Below are positions 29,411-40,920 of a stretch of DNA of 64,000 bases, in pieces. The notes beneath the pieces are model-generated. The model ran no database searches. It saw nothing but the letters and a program-made list of their open reading frames with translations, and was not told the origin of the DNA. Source of the DNA: Aphrocallistes beatrix. Its lineage: Eukaryota > Porifera > Hexactinellida > Sceptrulophora > Aphrocallistidae. The position numbers were made by a program, and so were the translations under genes. The stretch is from the NCBI GenBank assembly GCA_963281255.1, contig OY725505.1, positions 248,001-312,000 of the forward strand, read 5' to 3'. The first letter of the stretch is position 1, and every line of letters starts with the position of its first letter.

Positions 29411-30879
29411 TCATGAATCAAAGTTTTTGGGAATTAGAGAACCATCAACCATCTCAAATTCGTCTTCACCTAGGTTATAAGGGCGTCCGAATTCGTCTTG
29501 TGCTTGAATAGCATCTGCGATTTCTCGTTGTTGAGTAGAAGATGGCGGGGTGTTTGGTGCCATTGGCGCGAAATGGCCTCTATTACGGAGATTTGCTTCT
29601 TGTGGGGGAGCAGTGTAATATCCTTGCTGAGTTGTGGGTGGGTAACCTTGATTTTGAGGAACTGGGTGGATGGGGGCATATGAATGCTGAGGAAAAGATG
29701 AAGGAGGGTACATACCAGGTCCCATTGCTAGAGATTGTTCTAATAATGACTCAGGAACACTCTCTGGTGTCAAGGGTAAGATGTCAGCTGTATCCAGTTT
29801 TGGTCGTGGGATCTTACTAGCTCCTTCCACTACGCGATCTTTCAATACATTTACATGTGGTGCTACTATTTGGTAAAATCCTTCTAAAGCTTGAGGTAAA
29901 CGATTATGCACCAATATTGGCCATATTAACAGAAACAAGACGACAATGTATGCGATGATAATGCCTGGAATGTAATTCCCAATGAAAAAGAGGATAAAAC
30001 CTATTGTCAACATAATGCTAAGAAATTTCGTTGGCTCATTTGAATGTATATCCTCTAGGTAATGTTTAGAATCTTCTTTAAAGAGAGAGATGAATGCGAG
30101 GCGATGTGCCAAGCGATGTTTGTAGGCTTCTTCTTCCGCAACAATTTCTGGTTTCTTGCCTAAAATTGATGCAATCGTTAGATTCGTTTTTTTTATGTAT
30201 AAAATTTTACTTTTCATAAAAAGTATTACCCTACCTATATTGAAAAGAGTAAATAATTTTAAACGGAACCATGACCCCACACGTTTGTTGGGTATCAACC
30301 CTAACCACTTCTTGACCAAGGTTTGTCCCTGCCTAGACCAGGGTTGATACAAGTGATCTCAGTAATGGAAACAATTAGGCTTTACAGTAAACAAACTCTA
30401 TCATGAAGCATAAGACCCTACTGCCCAGTAAAGTGTTAGAATTGGCCTCTCCAATTCCAATTAAAAACAACAAAGCTATTAAGCTATTAAAAGTAAAAAA
30501 TTAAAAAAGAACTAGAATTTTATCCATGAGATATACACGAATTACCTGTTTTTGACATTGTTCTCTTTCTAGCCTGAAGATAAGTAGGAAGGACAACATG
30601 AGAACCGACTTTCCAAGCAACCAATGCAATTATCCCAAACATTATCAAAATGCTCACAAGGCTATCTTGTGTGGTTGAAAAGTAGTAGAATATGAGATGG
30701 ATAACGCCATAGAAAATTATGGTCAAAGGAAAATACTCAAAAAGAAGTAATTTTCTGAAGAATTGCACTTCTGGATAATATTTATTCAAGACTTGCACTA
30801 TTTCTTCTTCTTTATGGATCATACGAGGGTCATGAGGATGAGGATGAGGATGAGGATGAGGTTGACCGTGATGATGCAT
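29411..30879 (-). CDS. RETREG: Reticulophagy regulator (RETREG/FAM134-like), two coding exons
   Basis: RETREG proteins curve ER tubules with a reticulon-homology domain and recruit ATG8/LC3 for ER-phagy. Exons are 30879-30546 and 30159-29411. The CAG/GTAAT donor and TTTTAG acceptor join codon G/GC in frame, giving 360 aa. The protein has two hydrophobic hairpins: about residues 43-66 with 75-98, and a continuous stretch near 158-198. The linker (IVAEEEAYKHRLAHRLAF) is amphipathic and charged. The C-terminal half is Pro/Gln-rich and probably disordered, and ends in the LIR-type motif DEFEMV (344-349) in an acidic setting. This matches the DDFELL motif of FAM134 proteins and argues against ARL6IP1, which is short and lacks it. 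The N-terminus carries a His-Pro run (residues 7-16). The animal paralogue group cannot be assigned. Confidence 0.82.
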
Positions 30880-31482
30880 TGTAGTTGCAACTATGAGCCT
30901 TCCAACCTAAATTCTAGAGAACTATGTGATACAAAAGGAAACAAACAAAAAAAAAAGAATTTCTTAGCAAACGTAAAAACCATTATTCAATATCCACAAT
31001 TTACAAACCGTTCAAAACACCTAAAGTTCCCCAATAAACGATACTGGCTAAATATTAATAAGATGTGCAGCTAGGGTTTATATTTACGTTGAATAAGCCC
31101 CTTAAATATGCAAGAAAGACCAAAAATTTTCGAATTTATTAAAAATATGATGTTATGTTTAAAACATCCAAAAATACACCCTTAAACCTTGTAGTATGGT
31201 GCTGAATATACACCTGTGCTAACGAAGTTCGTTTGTACGTAGATCAACTACTATGCGTATAAGTGGAAAGTTCCAATATATTGGAGTTCGGCCACTCTTA
31301 CCGGAATTATGGATTGTTGGTATATGTATTTACTACCCTGAAAGGCAAAATATAAATAATACATATAAACTAATATTTGTATTGAGAATTCTCAAGATTA
31401 GTGTCTTTGGTAACGAAAGAGTGTAAACTCGTAGACTATACTATTTTACCAAAAGAAGCGATTGAAATTTCAGTATCTATAA

Positions 31483-34400
31483 TCAATTAGAGTAGGACTT
31501 TCGAATACCATATTGAGAAGGAAAGATCCTAGGTTGCGGTGTTCTAAATATGTTAGGAGTTTGAACAATTGGTGGTGAAACAAATCCCTTGCTATGGATC
31601 ATATGTGGATTCGATGGATAGTTGAAAGTTGGATACATTACAGGAGGCATTTGAGCAACTAAAGGGGATGGGTATGAGACGATAGCAGGCCGTTTAGATT
31701 GCGGACTATTAGAAATCGGCATTCCCTCGTGTCGTTGACAACAGATACCTATATGAGTAGCGAACTCCTTCACGGTAAAAATCCCTTCGCAGAAAATACA
31801 CCTTGTATGAGGATGTTCTTTCAAAATATGCGATGCAATATCGTAGAATGTTGTCTGGATAGAGCACAGGGTGCATTTTACCATCGTTTCAGCTTGTGTA
31901 TTCTTAATGTTTAAGTAGGCAGCATCGAGGAAACATCTTGAAACGTGAATAATTTTCTTTGCAGTGGTAAATCGCTTGCAAATAGCACAAACATCACGAA
32001 AATGTTGAGTCAAAAAATGGTGTGCTACGTTATCAATTCGAATAGATGAGGTACAGGTCGGACAACGGAATCTATGCTGGCTATTAAACAGGCAGCGTTT
32101 CATGTGAATTGGAAAATTTCTAAGAGAAACAGACTGTTGACAAATCGAACAAGTTTCTGTGTTATGATCCTTCACAATATGCAGCCCAAGTGAGAAAGAA
32201 TTCGTTAGTGGATAGTGATTGGAGCAGAGATGGCAAACAGCTGGTGTTCTGTTATGGCATTGAGAAAGATGATGTGGGAAGGAGTTAGGGTCCATGATGC
32301 GTAGATTACAATTAAAACAAACCATGAACATATGATTCTCGATATAATGTTGGCGTATATTTACAATGCGGCCTATATACTCACACATTTTATCAGGACA
32401 TTTAAAAGGGCGAACCTCAACTGCAGTCACTTGGCTAAGCACATAAGGATCCGCTGATCCAGATGTCGTAGAGCTAGCGGGATTTGATTTTTCACGATTC
32501 TGATCTAGTTTCACTTCCTTTCCCTGAGGATTTAATTTATGACGCTGCATGCACTTTTCACGTATGTGCAGTTCATAACGTTTTGCAAACAGAACACTTT
32601 TACAAAGTGGACATTTCACACTCCTTTCAGAAAAAGGCAAGTGAATAGGGTCTTTGTCTGAATCTCTATACAAAGGCATCGGAATATCTTTGGGTAGGTA
32701 ATGCTCTGTTGGCAGATAGACCTTGGGTTCTGGATCAACTTGAGGCTCAGGTTCGGGTTGAGGCTGAGGTTGAGATTCGCCTTCAGTTGAAAACATATTT
32801 TCTAGAATGGATAAATCATCAGCCACCATACTACTAACCTTCTTGCCTTTACTGTAGTTCGGATCATCGAGGTATGGGTTATAATTGTAACTTACAAACT
32901 GCATTCTGTTGCTATCCAAATGTTCCCCATGTTTGGGTGAATAAGACCGATTAATCTCTCTATGCAAAGATTCATGTTGCAATGGAGAGCCACTATCACT
33001 ATCAAAAAATTCATCATGAACATGAACTGAGCGGTGATTTGGTGAGCCCGATCTGGACCTAGGTCGATTTGGGCCAAGGTTCACCCTACTCTTAGCACTT
33101 GATCGTGATACGATCCTCCAAGTATCCCCATCATCTTCCTGCGTGCTCGGTTCAGGAGATATTGACATTGGTACAGGACTCTCCATTCGTATTATTTTTT
33201 TAATAGGTTGCGTTTTATGCTGAATAATCCTTTCGGGCTGTTTCGCTGTAAAGTCAGACCGAGGCGGATTATCTCGCCTTGGGCTAACATTTCGGTTTCG
33301 CTCGTAGTCAGAAGTGGTCTTTGTAGGTCCATGACTCCAAACGGGACTTTTTGATCTGTCACTAAACCTGGAATAAACAATGGGACTTCTCCTCATGTTT
33401 CTACTCGGATCATTATCCTGATATCGATTAGGACTCCTCCGTGGTATCCGATAATTATGCAGAGGATTGTGTGGTGGGTTATTTCTTGGAGGTCCTAGTA
33501 CAGGGCTTTTAGGCGAGCTCCTTCGTGGAGAACTAGCTCTATAAGGACTCCTCGAGCTGTGCCTAGAAGGGCTATACCTTCTCGGGGAACTTCTTCTAAT
33601 GGGACTGCGTCTCCCTGGACTTCTTCGATCATTCCTCCTTGAAGGGCTATAAGATCTTCCCCTCTGGGGGCTCCGTCTCGGAGAGCTCCTTCTTGTGGGA
33701 CTGCGTCTGGGAGGGGTCCGTCTGCTACTTTCACTCGGGCTCTTTCTATAAGGACTTCTACCTCTTCTTGGTGACATACGTCTGGGAGAACCTCTCCGTG
33801 GTGAGCTACGCCTTGGAGAACTTCTTCGTGGCGAGCTACGCCTGGGAGAAAATCTTCTCGGTGAACTTCTCCTCCCTGGGCTGCGTCTAGGGGAGCCTTT
33901 TCTCAGGGGGCTTCGTCGAGGACTCTTCCTCGTTGGGCTACGCAAAGGAGATTTCCTGCTCGGACTTCTCCGTGGAGATTTTTTTCGCGAAGGACTTCTT
34001 TGGGGAGAGACTTTCAACGTTGAGGGTCGTTTGGGAGAAGGTTTTCTTCCCGGACTAGTCCTGGGACTTCTAGTTCTATCGGGACTATCCCATCTAGTAC
34101 TACCTTTTCTACTGGGGCTCCTCTTAGGACTTCGCTTTGAAGACCTAGAGGGACTTCTTCTCGATTGGCTTTTTTTGGAACCACTTGGAGGGGACACTTT
34201 TTGACCAGGACTTTGCTTCACCTCTTTTTTATCTTTGTGAGGTGTATCCCGTTGTGATGCACTATCCGAATCACAATTCTCAAGAAAGCTCTGATTTTCT
34301 GATAGATACAAAGGACTGATTTGAATGTTAATAATATCTTCTTCTGCATAGAAAGATGAAGAGATTTTATCCTTTGGTTCTACCTTCTCATCTTTAGGGA

Positions 34401-35103
34401 TGTTTCCTGGAGTGGCAATGGTTTCAACACTTAGAGGTTCATCCTGTACCAATGGGGACTTCTCTACATCAGCTTCTACTCTCTCCTCAATCAATGTACT
34501 CGGTTCATTGACAGTTGAATCTGGAATTGTTAATACAGGGGTTGGCTCTCTATGTATAGGAGCTGATTTCCTCCTCTTTGGAGGGACAAGAATTGGTTCG
34601 TCAAACAAAATAATTTCCTGTTCTTTTATCGTGGATCTGGTACGACTGCGTGCGTAATTCGCAATATCTTCAGTGATTGGTTTGGTTTGAATGGTTTTTA
34701 ATGCTTTGCCCTTTTTTCGCCCAGCTTTTTGCTTTACTTTAGGAGCTATCTGTTTTTGGTATTTGTCAATTTGTAAACGGTGTAAAACGAGAGAAAATTG
34801 ATTGAATTTCTCTAAATTTTTCATTTCTTTTCTATCCATTTTGGATAAATCACTTTTTTGTTTTGGCTTAATAAAATCTACATCAACTGGAAAATCAATA
34901 AGATTAACTTCTTCTTTTGAAATAAGATCAATTTTCGCTTTTTTGGATTTATCCATTGGTTTGGAAGATGAATCAAGAAAAACGTTTTCAGGTTTGGTTC
35001 TGTTTTTCTGACTACCATTTTCAATATCAGACTGAGAATTAGTGAAAATATCAATTGTATCATCTTGAGTAAAATCCATCGTTGATTCAAAGCTATAATC
35101 CAT
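31483..35103 (-). CDS. SR-rich multi-zinc-finger protein (1206 aa), coding region uninterrupted
   Basis: I do not recognise an orthologue. The layout is: a charged N-terminal region (1-285); an RS domain at about 290-545 with dozens of SPRR/SPSR units, as in SRRM-type splicing co-factors; a Ser/Pro/Arg linker; an acidic QPQPQPEPEP run near 778; then about eight C2H2/C2HC-like fingers from 828 to 1124. The fingers follow CxxC-(x)n-H-(x)3-4-C or H (for example CPLCKSVLF then HIREKC, CHLC, CSIC, CPTC, CAIC, CTLC, CIFC). Their spacing and wide variety resemble TRAF-type or UBZ-like fingers more than classic DNA-binding C2H2 arrays. A nuclear RNA-processing role is inferred from the RS domain. A 5'UTR intron is likely (about 35107-35173), with the acceptor three bases before the ATG. 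Confidence 0.75.
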   Translation of the reverse strand: MDYSFESTMDFTQDDTIDIFTNSQSDIENGSQKNRTKPENVFLDSSSKPMDKSKKAKIDLISKEEVNLIDFPVDVDFIKPKQKSDLSKMDRKEMKNLEKFNQFSLVLHRLQIDKYQKQIAPKVKQKAGRKKGKALKTIQTKPITEDIANYARSRTRSTIKEQEIILFDEPILVPPKRRKSAPIHREPTPVLTIPDSTVNEPSTLIEERVEADVEKSPLVQDEPLSVETIATPGNIPKDEKVEPKDKISSSFYAEEDIINIQISPLYLSENQSFLENCDSDSASQRDTPHKDKKEVKQSPGQKVSPPSGSKKSQSRRSPSRSSKRSPKRSPSRKGSTRWDSPDRTRSPRTSPGRKPSPKRPSTLKVSPQRSPSRKKSPRRSPSRKSPLRSPTRKSPRRSPLRKGSPRRSPGRRSSPRRFSPRRSSPRRSSPRRSSPRRGSPRRMSPRRGRSPYRKSPSESSRRTPPRRSPTRRSSPRRSPQRGRSYSPSRRNDRRSPGRRSPIRRSSPRRYSPSRHSSRSPYRASSPRRSSPKSPVLGPPRNNPPHNPLHNYRIPRRSPNRYQDNDPSRNMRRSPIVYSRFSDRSKSPVWSHGPTKTTSDYERNRNVSPRRDNPPRSDFTAKQPERIIQHKTQPIKKIIRMESPVPMSISPEPSTQEDDGDTWRIVSRSSAKSRVNLGPNRPRSRSGSPNHRSVHVHDEFFDSDSGSPLQHESLHREINRSYSPKHGEHLDSNRMQFVSYNYNPYLDDPNYSKGKKVSSMVADDLSILENMFSTEGESQPQPQPEPEPQVDPEPKVYLPTEHYLPKDIPMPLYRDSDKDPIHLPFSERSVKCPLCKSVLFAKRYELHIREKCMQRHKLNPQGKEVKLDQNREKSNPASSTTSGSADPYVLSQVTAVEVRPFKCPDKMCEYIGRIVNIRQHYIENHMFMVCFNCNLRIMDPNSFPHHLSQCHNRTPAVCHLCSNHYPLTNSFSLGLHIVKDHNTETCSICQQSVSLRNFPIHMKRCLFNSQHRFRCPTCTSSIRIDNVAHHFLTQHFRDVCAICKRFTTAKKIIHVSRCFLDAAYLNIKNTQAETMVKCTLCSIQTTFYDIASHILKEHPHTRCIFCEGIFTVKEFATHIGICCQRHEGMPISNSPQSKRPAIVSYPSPLVAQMPPVMYPTFNYPSNPHMIHSKGFVSPPIVQTPNIFRTPQPRIFPSQYGIRKSYSN

Positions 35104-35106
35104 ATA

Positions 35107-35173
35107 CTATAATGGCTTAATCAACAAACAAATAATAATTATGATAATAAATAACATACGCACAAAAACTTAC
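35107..35173 (-). other. Candidate 5'UTR intron of the SR/zinc-finger gene
   Basis: On the minus strand the sequence runs tgagtga/gtaagt at the donor and ccattatag at the acceptor, then tatATG. Length about 67 nt. The donor matches the consensus well; an alternative GT lies 4 bases earlier. Confidence 0.45.
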
Positions 35174-35180
35174 TCACTCA

Positions 35181-38100
35181 GAACCTTTGGTGGGGTGAAT
35201 CAGCCACTCCAGTTCAGTAAACCACGACCGCTGAAATTTTAAATACGACTGAGTTTTGCCTTTTTAGAATGTACATTTTAATGAATAGTTTGTCATCAAC
35301 TCAGTTTGGAATTAATAAGTAGTAAATTTCAAGGTGAAAAGCTTACTATTAGGGAGCCAATTTCCTGATTGCATCAAGTATTTGAATAGCATTTAAATAT
35401 TAAAAGTTCCTTAATTTTTTCCCAATAAGCAATTGTGATGAATTAAATTCAAGGGGTTAGAAGTACCTAGTTTTCTCAGGTTGGCGGGGAGGTGTCGTGA
35501 AGGGTAACCGTAGAGACAATATTAATCTTGATTATAATATCTGATTTAATAATTTAGAGTTACAGATTCTGTAATGACGGATTTTCTCAGAGAATAAAAA
35601 TTATTAAATATGATGCATACTCTCAAGGAATCAAAATTTGTTTTAATTTAATCACCATTATGAATAAATGAGTTGCATTTACTTTTCATGGAACAGCAAT
35701 CTCGAGCTATATTTGTGAACAGAACATCAGTTTGCAGGGTTTTAGGCTGGTGTAGGGACCAGTATTACTGATAATACACTCTATCATTTAATATAAGTAT
35801 CATTGTGATGCAGGAGAATCCATAGTTCCTATCATCAATAAGATTGACAAAGTTGAAAACTATTTGTATATTTTTGAATTAGACAGTAAGTGTAATACCT
35901 TGTACAAGTGAGTGTAGAAAATTTTTATTAGTGAAAAGGAGGAGGAATGACTATTTAGCATTGGGTTAGTCAGGCATTTTTCTCAACTATTTATTCAGTC
36001 TTAAACTGAGAAAGTATTATAACATTTTTAATCCATTGTCAAGTAGTCATTATTAGAAACTTAGTACAACCTTTAATTTATTTTCAATGAAAATAAACCT
36101 TTAGTCGGTTGGTTTAGACTACTAAATCTTTATAGTGAATCCATCGATTTTTTGATATCATCACATATTATCCCAGCAGGGAATATACATATTGACTGTT
36201 CTATGACCATTGTATTCTACTTATGTATTATTAGTTAGGTTTAATTAATGTAAATAAGTATTTATATTGTAATAACGCCAACCAGCAGTAATACTTAGTA
36301 ATTTATTGAAATGATACATTCAGCATCCGTTTTTCAGCCAAAATAGTATCATTTTTCAAAAAAACCAACACAACTGCCAATTAGAGATACGTATTATTTT
36401 TATAAGTATTCCGAATTGGAGAATTTTCCTTGTAGTTTGACCTCAGGTTTTGCTCCAGTTGAAGGTGTGGCATGAGTGTTGCTGTGTAGGTGTGTGGAAT
36501 GTGTCAGATGAAGATCCAGGAAAGAGGAAGGGTAGACGTCGAATTCATAAACAATTGTATATCTCAGACATGGTATGGTAACATACCTCAGAAATCGGTA
36601 TTAAAATGAATGGGTGTGAATGAATTGTATGATATTATTACTCTGAATTAAAATCCTTTCAAAAGTGGACAGATATCTCAAAAATGACTCCTATTTGCGA
36701 AAACAAAACCTTGTTATATATACATGTTTTTGTGGGAAAATAAATTAATTGTTATCGAGAAAAATCTACCCCCTTGCAAATCCAGGCTATTAGAAAATGG
36801 TCTTTGCTCTGTAAAGTAGTTGTTGTAGTTGTTGGGATCGGATGATATGCTAATACCTAAAAGATAACTTACCTTTTTTGACCTACCTTATTACTCTGTA
36901 TAAGAGAGCGGGAAAATGTGTATTATAAGCTATGTAAAACGATACATTATCAGGTTACACAATATAATGATAATTTCATTAGAAATGTTTTTGGTAACTT
37001 AAGAAGTCTATCTGCAAACGTTGAACGACTAATCCATTGCTCGAATTCTACAATGTATACTATAGTAGCTCCGAATTAACTGTGAAATAAGTGGATTACA
37101 GGTATCACACTAAGAAAACGTCCAATGATGATGATGTATTTAACGGAAAATGTAATTAAAAATGCCTAAGATAGTAACATTTGGAAGAGTTCAGAAACAA
37201 GTTAAATCTGTGCAATAAGTCCAACAAGAATGGTTTCATGGAGTACATGTATGGAAAAGAAATCGTAGTGATGTTTATAGTTAGGTGGAAAAGTGAGAGT
37301 AAGAAAGGAAAATATCACTTCTTTACTGAAACACGAATGATTGATAATGTAAAGGAGAATAATGGGAAGTAAAACTATGTATGGTTTGTGAATTCGTTTC
37401 GCTAGCAAAGAAAACTATTCAGGCTTCGAAAAGTCAGTCATTATAGATTCTAGGCGAGAGTGTAAAAAACGTGATCGGAATAATTACAGCATTCTATAGA
37501 CATTAGATTGTATGGTTAACTGTGAAATCTCATTAAAGTGCTATTTGATCATCGTTTCCAAATCCAAATCCCGTGAATAAGTGATAAAGGTGTAGGAAAA
37601 ATATTTGGAGGTCGAAAGTTTAACAAAATTGAGAAACAGCAGGTGCTCTAAAAATCTAATCAAGAAAGATAGAAATAAAATAAATTCGTATTGATTACTT
37701 AAGAATGGAAAGGAATGTAGTAAAGGTCTACGTTAGGTGAAATTTTCCTGAAACTTAAAGAAGTATTTTCAAAATTCTCATCAATATACGATTTGTTCGA
37801 ATTTAATGTAATAATCACTTTGCTAGATGTAGAAGATCTAATAATACTCTAAATCCCTGTGAGAAATCGAAAAAAAAGCAAGATGTAAATTGTTTAATTT
37901 ATATGTTTTTGGATGGCAAAGTTTTATACACAAGGCTACTATACACGATACAACAAATTACAGCAACTGTTGCAAGGGAATTTATTGTGCAGTCATATGC
38001 AAATGTTGCATTAAAATATAACACGTTCTATCCCCATACATTTCAACATACATAATGCAATTTTGTTGAGTGCAAAACTTGCATTATGTATGTGGTAGTT

Positions 38101-38301
38101 TTAGTTAATTCCTAAAAAATAAGTAGTAATATGGGAATAATTCAATAAAAAATAACTGATCATTGGGTTCCCTAACATTATATCGATAATGAGATAAAAT
38201 ATGACTAATAAAGTCCCTACAAAGTACCGAAATATCTAAAATTAGATGTAGATCGAAAAAAATAAAATTCTTATAAAGAATAGTTTAAGGAATAGACCTT
38301 C
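35181..38301. other. Intergenic between the SR/zinc-finger and decarboxylase genes
   Basis: About 3.1 kb of AT-rich DNA. I saw no MITE termini, no repeated unit and no convincing coding sequence. The 63-codon frame at 37181-37372 has no recognisable feature. Its lack of MITEs contrasts with the rest of the window. Confidence 0.45.
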
Positions 38302-39915
38302 CTATTGGAACAGAACCTTCCCTATAGCTTCAATTGTATCCAAAATATGGATAAGATCTTCTTTCGTCGTTTGAGGATTTGAAGTCACCATTCGCCAATA
38401 ATTGATCTTCTTCGGGTGGTGAGATCTTTGGTAACCAATCATCATTTCACCTTTTTTCACCATTTCAGATTTGATATAGGAAGCAACTGTGTCTAATTTT
38501 GCGTAGAAATCATCATTACGTTCCAACGCACGTAAAGCAGGTGGAATGTAGAAAAAACATGTCTGAATGAATTGTGGACGAAACACAAGTTCAAAACCTT
38601 GCCTCGCTTCAACAAGTTTCGCCAACAAATGTGCATTTTCAACGCAGATCGCCGAATCCCTGATCACACCATTAGTTCCTATACCTTTCCACCATAGCCA
38701 GATCTTCAACACGTCAATATGCCGACCGCACTGTAGAGACTTATCACCTGTGTCAAGCCTAGGATCGTAATTCTGTTTATCTTGTTGGAATAGGTAACGA
38801 GCACCCATTGACAGAGCATCAAGCATTAGTCCAATGTGTTTAGGATTAAGCAGGAAAGCGGAACATTGCAAAGGGATGGTCCATAATTTATGCGGGTCCC
38901 ATGCAATCGAGTCGATATCAACCAATCCCTCCACTAACTCCTTCGTTTTCGGAATCATTACCGCAGGGGCGCCCAGACAAGCATCAACATGGTTCCAAAC
39001 TCCGAACTCCTTACACACCTCTACAATATCGCGGATAGGGTCAATAGCACCTAGTACAGTAGTGCCAATGGTAGACACAACACAAAGTGGATAGGAATTT
39101 TGTTCTTTCAACTCAGTTAATTTAGCTCTCAAAGCATCCGGACACATCCTACCATCTTCATCACATTTCACCTTCACCACATTATCAGTGCCGATTCCCA
39201 TCATGATAGCTGATTTCCCTAAAGAGTAATGCGAATGTTCTGAACCAATTATGACCATATTAGGTAAGCCTCTGTTTCCTTCTGTTTTTACCTTCGGAAA
39301 GGCCTTATGCCGTGCACACAGCATGCCGTAGAAGTTGCAAAGCGAACCACCAGGCGCTAAGATCGAATCAGTATCTGACCATCCAAAGAAACTAGCCAAC
39401 TTAAGGCACACTTCTCTCTCCATCAGAGAATACACGGGTGCTATTTCATAAGTGTACATACTTCCGTTTTGAGTGGTACTGATGAATTCACCTGCAAGGG
39501 AATATGGATGGGATCCAGAGAAAAGTTGATTGTAAAAATGTGGATGAGTACAACGGACAGAAAGGGAGAGTACTCTTTCACATAATTTGAGAAGGGTTTG
39601 CTCGTCTGTTGGGGTATCGCCTAGTTTGAAATCAATTTCGGAGCTTATTTCGCTGGGGAGTTTAAATTCGATAACTTTACTCTCGCCCTGTGCTGTCTCT
39701 TTGTAGTATTTTTTGATAAGTTCAAAAACTTTATCAAGAAAGTTGATTTCTTTCACAGTGTTCGGTTTTTCAGAATGAGAACCGTTTTGTAAGCCAGAAA
39801 AGTTAGAAGACATAGCTAATTTGTTTGGAGATAGATATCTGTTTGAATTATAAAATACAATTTTTCTATTAGAAAAGGCTCTATAGATATTTATTAAGCT
39901 TTTAAACATCAACAA
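38302..39915 (-). CDS. PLP-dependent group II decarboxylase (GAD/CSAD/GADL1-like), intronless
   Basis: 537 codons, about the length of animal glutamate, cysteine-sulfinate and acidic amino acid decarboxylases. The family motifs run in order: APGGSLCNFYGMLCARHKAF, the SEHSHYS region, GTDNV, STIGTTVLGAIDPI, the aspartate of HVDA (D311, contacts the PLP ring nitrogen), DPHK with K343 as the PLP Schiff-base lysine, LQCSAF and LQCGRHIDVLKIWLWWKGIG. The substrate (glutamate, cysteine sulfinate or aspartate) cannot be set from this. The HVDA motif continues CLGAP instead of the usual AWGGG/AWGGS, an unusual active-site loop. The N-terminus MLMFKSLINIYRAFSNRK is basic and amphipathic and could be a mitochondrial signal. 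A second in-frame ATG at residue 35 would give a cytosolic form. No introns, unlike the neighbours, so a retrocopy is possible. Confidence 0.85.
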   Translation of the reverse strand: MLMFKSLINIYRAFSNRKIVFYNSNRYLSPNKLAMSSNFSGLQNGSHSEKPNTVKEINFLDKVFELIKKYYKETAQGESKVIEFKLPSEISSEIDFKLGDTPTDEQTLLKLCERVLSLSVRCTHPHFYNQLFSGSHPYSLAGEFISTTQNGSMYTYEIAPVYSLMEREVCLKLASFFGWSDTDSILAPGGSLCNFYGMLCARHKAFPKVKTEGNRGLPNMVIIGSEHSHYSLGKSAIMMGIGTDNVVKVKCDEDGRMCPDALRAKLTELKEQNSYPLCVVSTIGTTVLGAIDPIRDIVEVCKEFGVWNHVDACLGAPAVMIPKTKELVEGLVDIDSIAWDPHKLWTIPLQCSAFLLNPKHIGLMLDALSMGARYLFQQDKQNYDPRLDTGDKSLQCGRHIDVLKIWLWWKGIGTNGVIRDSAICVENAHLLAKLVEARQGFELVFRPQFIQTCFFYIPPALRALERNDDFYAKLDTVASYIKSEMVKKGEMMIGYQRSHHPKKINYWRMVTSNPQTTKEDLIHILDTIEAIGKVLFQ

Positions 39916-40554
39916 AGTGTAGCAGATTAAATGATGGATCTATGATTGCTAATAATGGTAAAAATGAATATAAAAACCGCTAACTTTCTGGGTTTACCAC
40001 ACTGGATACGAAGCCAATTCATTACGAAACCAATACGTTTTGTTGTTAAAGCCTTTCAATGATTTAATTTATATTTCTGAAGAACCTCTTAGAAAATGAT
40101 AAAAATAATGGAAAAGGTTCAGTCATCTAAAAAAAAGGTTCAGTTATCTAACCATGTAAAGCGTTCAAGTGTTTAACTTTTTAAGATTTCAAAGTTTTGA
40201 AAATAATTTTGAGAGTAATGCCTGAAAAATTATTGATGACGGAGCAAATGCTAACCAAAGATCGAAATCAGACTTAACAAAAGTATTTTCGAGGGATTTA
40301 CAAGACTCATTAATAGCAGAGACAAAGTGAGTTTCATTATTTTTACAAATCTTAATTAGAAATACGCGAAATTTTGTACAAAATTGGGTTTAAATCCATG
40401 ACTCTAAAGGAAAATCATTGTAAAAGGCCTTAAGAGTAATACTAGCCATGATTTCACAATAAAAATTAAAAGGAATATTGCAGTACTTCCATCCATTAAT
40501 TCATTTTTTTCTTTAGAAAATAACGGATACTATCCATGGTCTATCAGTTAATTG

Positions 40555-40637
40555 TACAGTGAACTCGGATAAGACGTACCTCTTCGGGAAGTAATTAATA
40601 GTACGTACTATCCCAAGTACGTACTAACCGAGTTTAC
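40555..40637. mobile_element. Short TA-type MITE related to 793-949
   Basis: Starts tacagtgaactcggataaga and ends gtactaaccgagttta, with internal gtacgtact palindromes shared with 793-949. Confidence 0.5.
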
Positions 40638-40664
40638 ATAGAAATCTATATGAGACTGTATATT

Positions 40665-40865
40665 TTGAACAGAAAATATGTAGAATTTTGATCAGAAAAC
40701 AAATGTTGAACAGAAATGCGGAATTTCAATACAAATTAATATAAATTCCACATTTCTGATCAAAGTTTTCTACATTAGTTTTCCGATCAAACTTCTACAT
40801 ATTTTCTGATCAAAATTCTACATATTTTCTGATCAAAATTCTACATATTTTCTGATCAAACTCTC
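40665..40865. repeat. Tandem repeats of about 24 bp
   Basis: The unit ttctgatcaaaattctacat recurs about three times near 40790-40862, with an inverted version (atgtagaattttgatcagaa) at about 40678. The arrangement could form a cruciform. Confidence 0.55.
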
Positions 40866-40920
40866 ATCTATATTATAGATTAATTTTGGTTCAGGGAAAT
40901 GAGTGTACACTAAACCGAAG

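Noticed and set aside
29411..30879. ARL6IP1 as an alternative identity for the two-exon ER protein
   Set aside because: ARL6IP1 is about 200 aa without the Pro/Gln-rich tail and LIR seen here.
33495..33890. Frames on both strands inside the SR domain
   Set aside because: Low-complexity shadows of the SPRR repeats of the 1206-aa frame.
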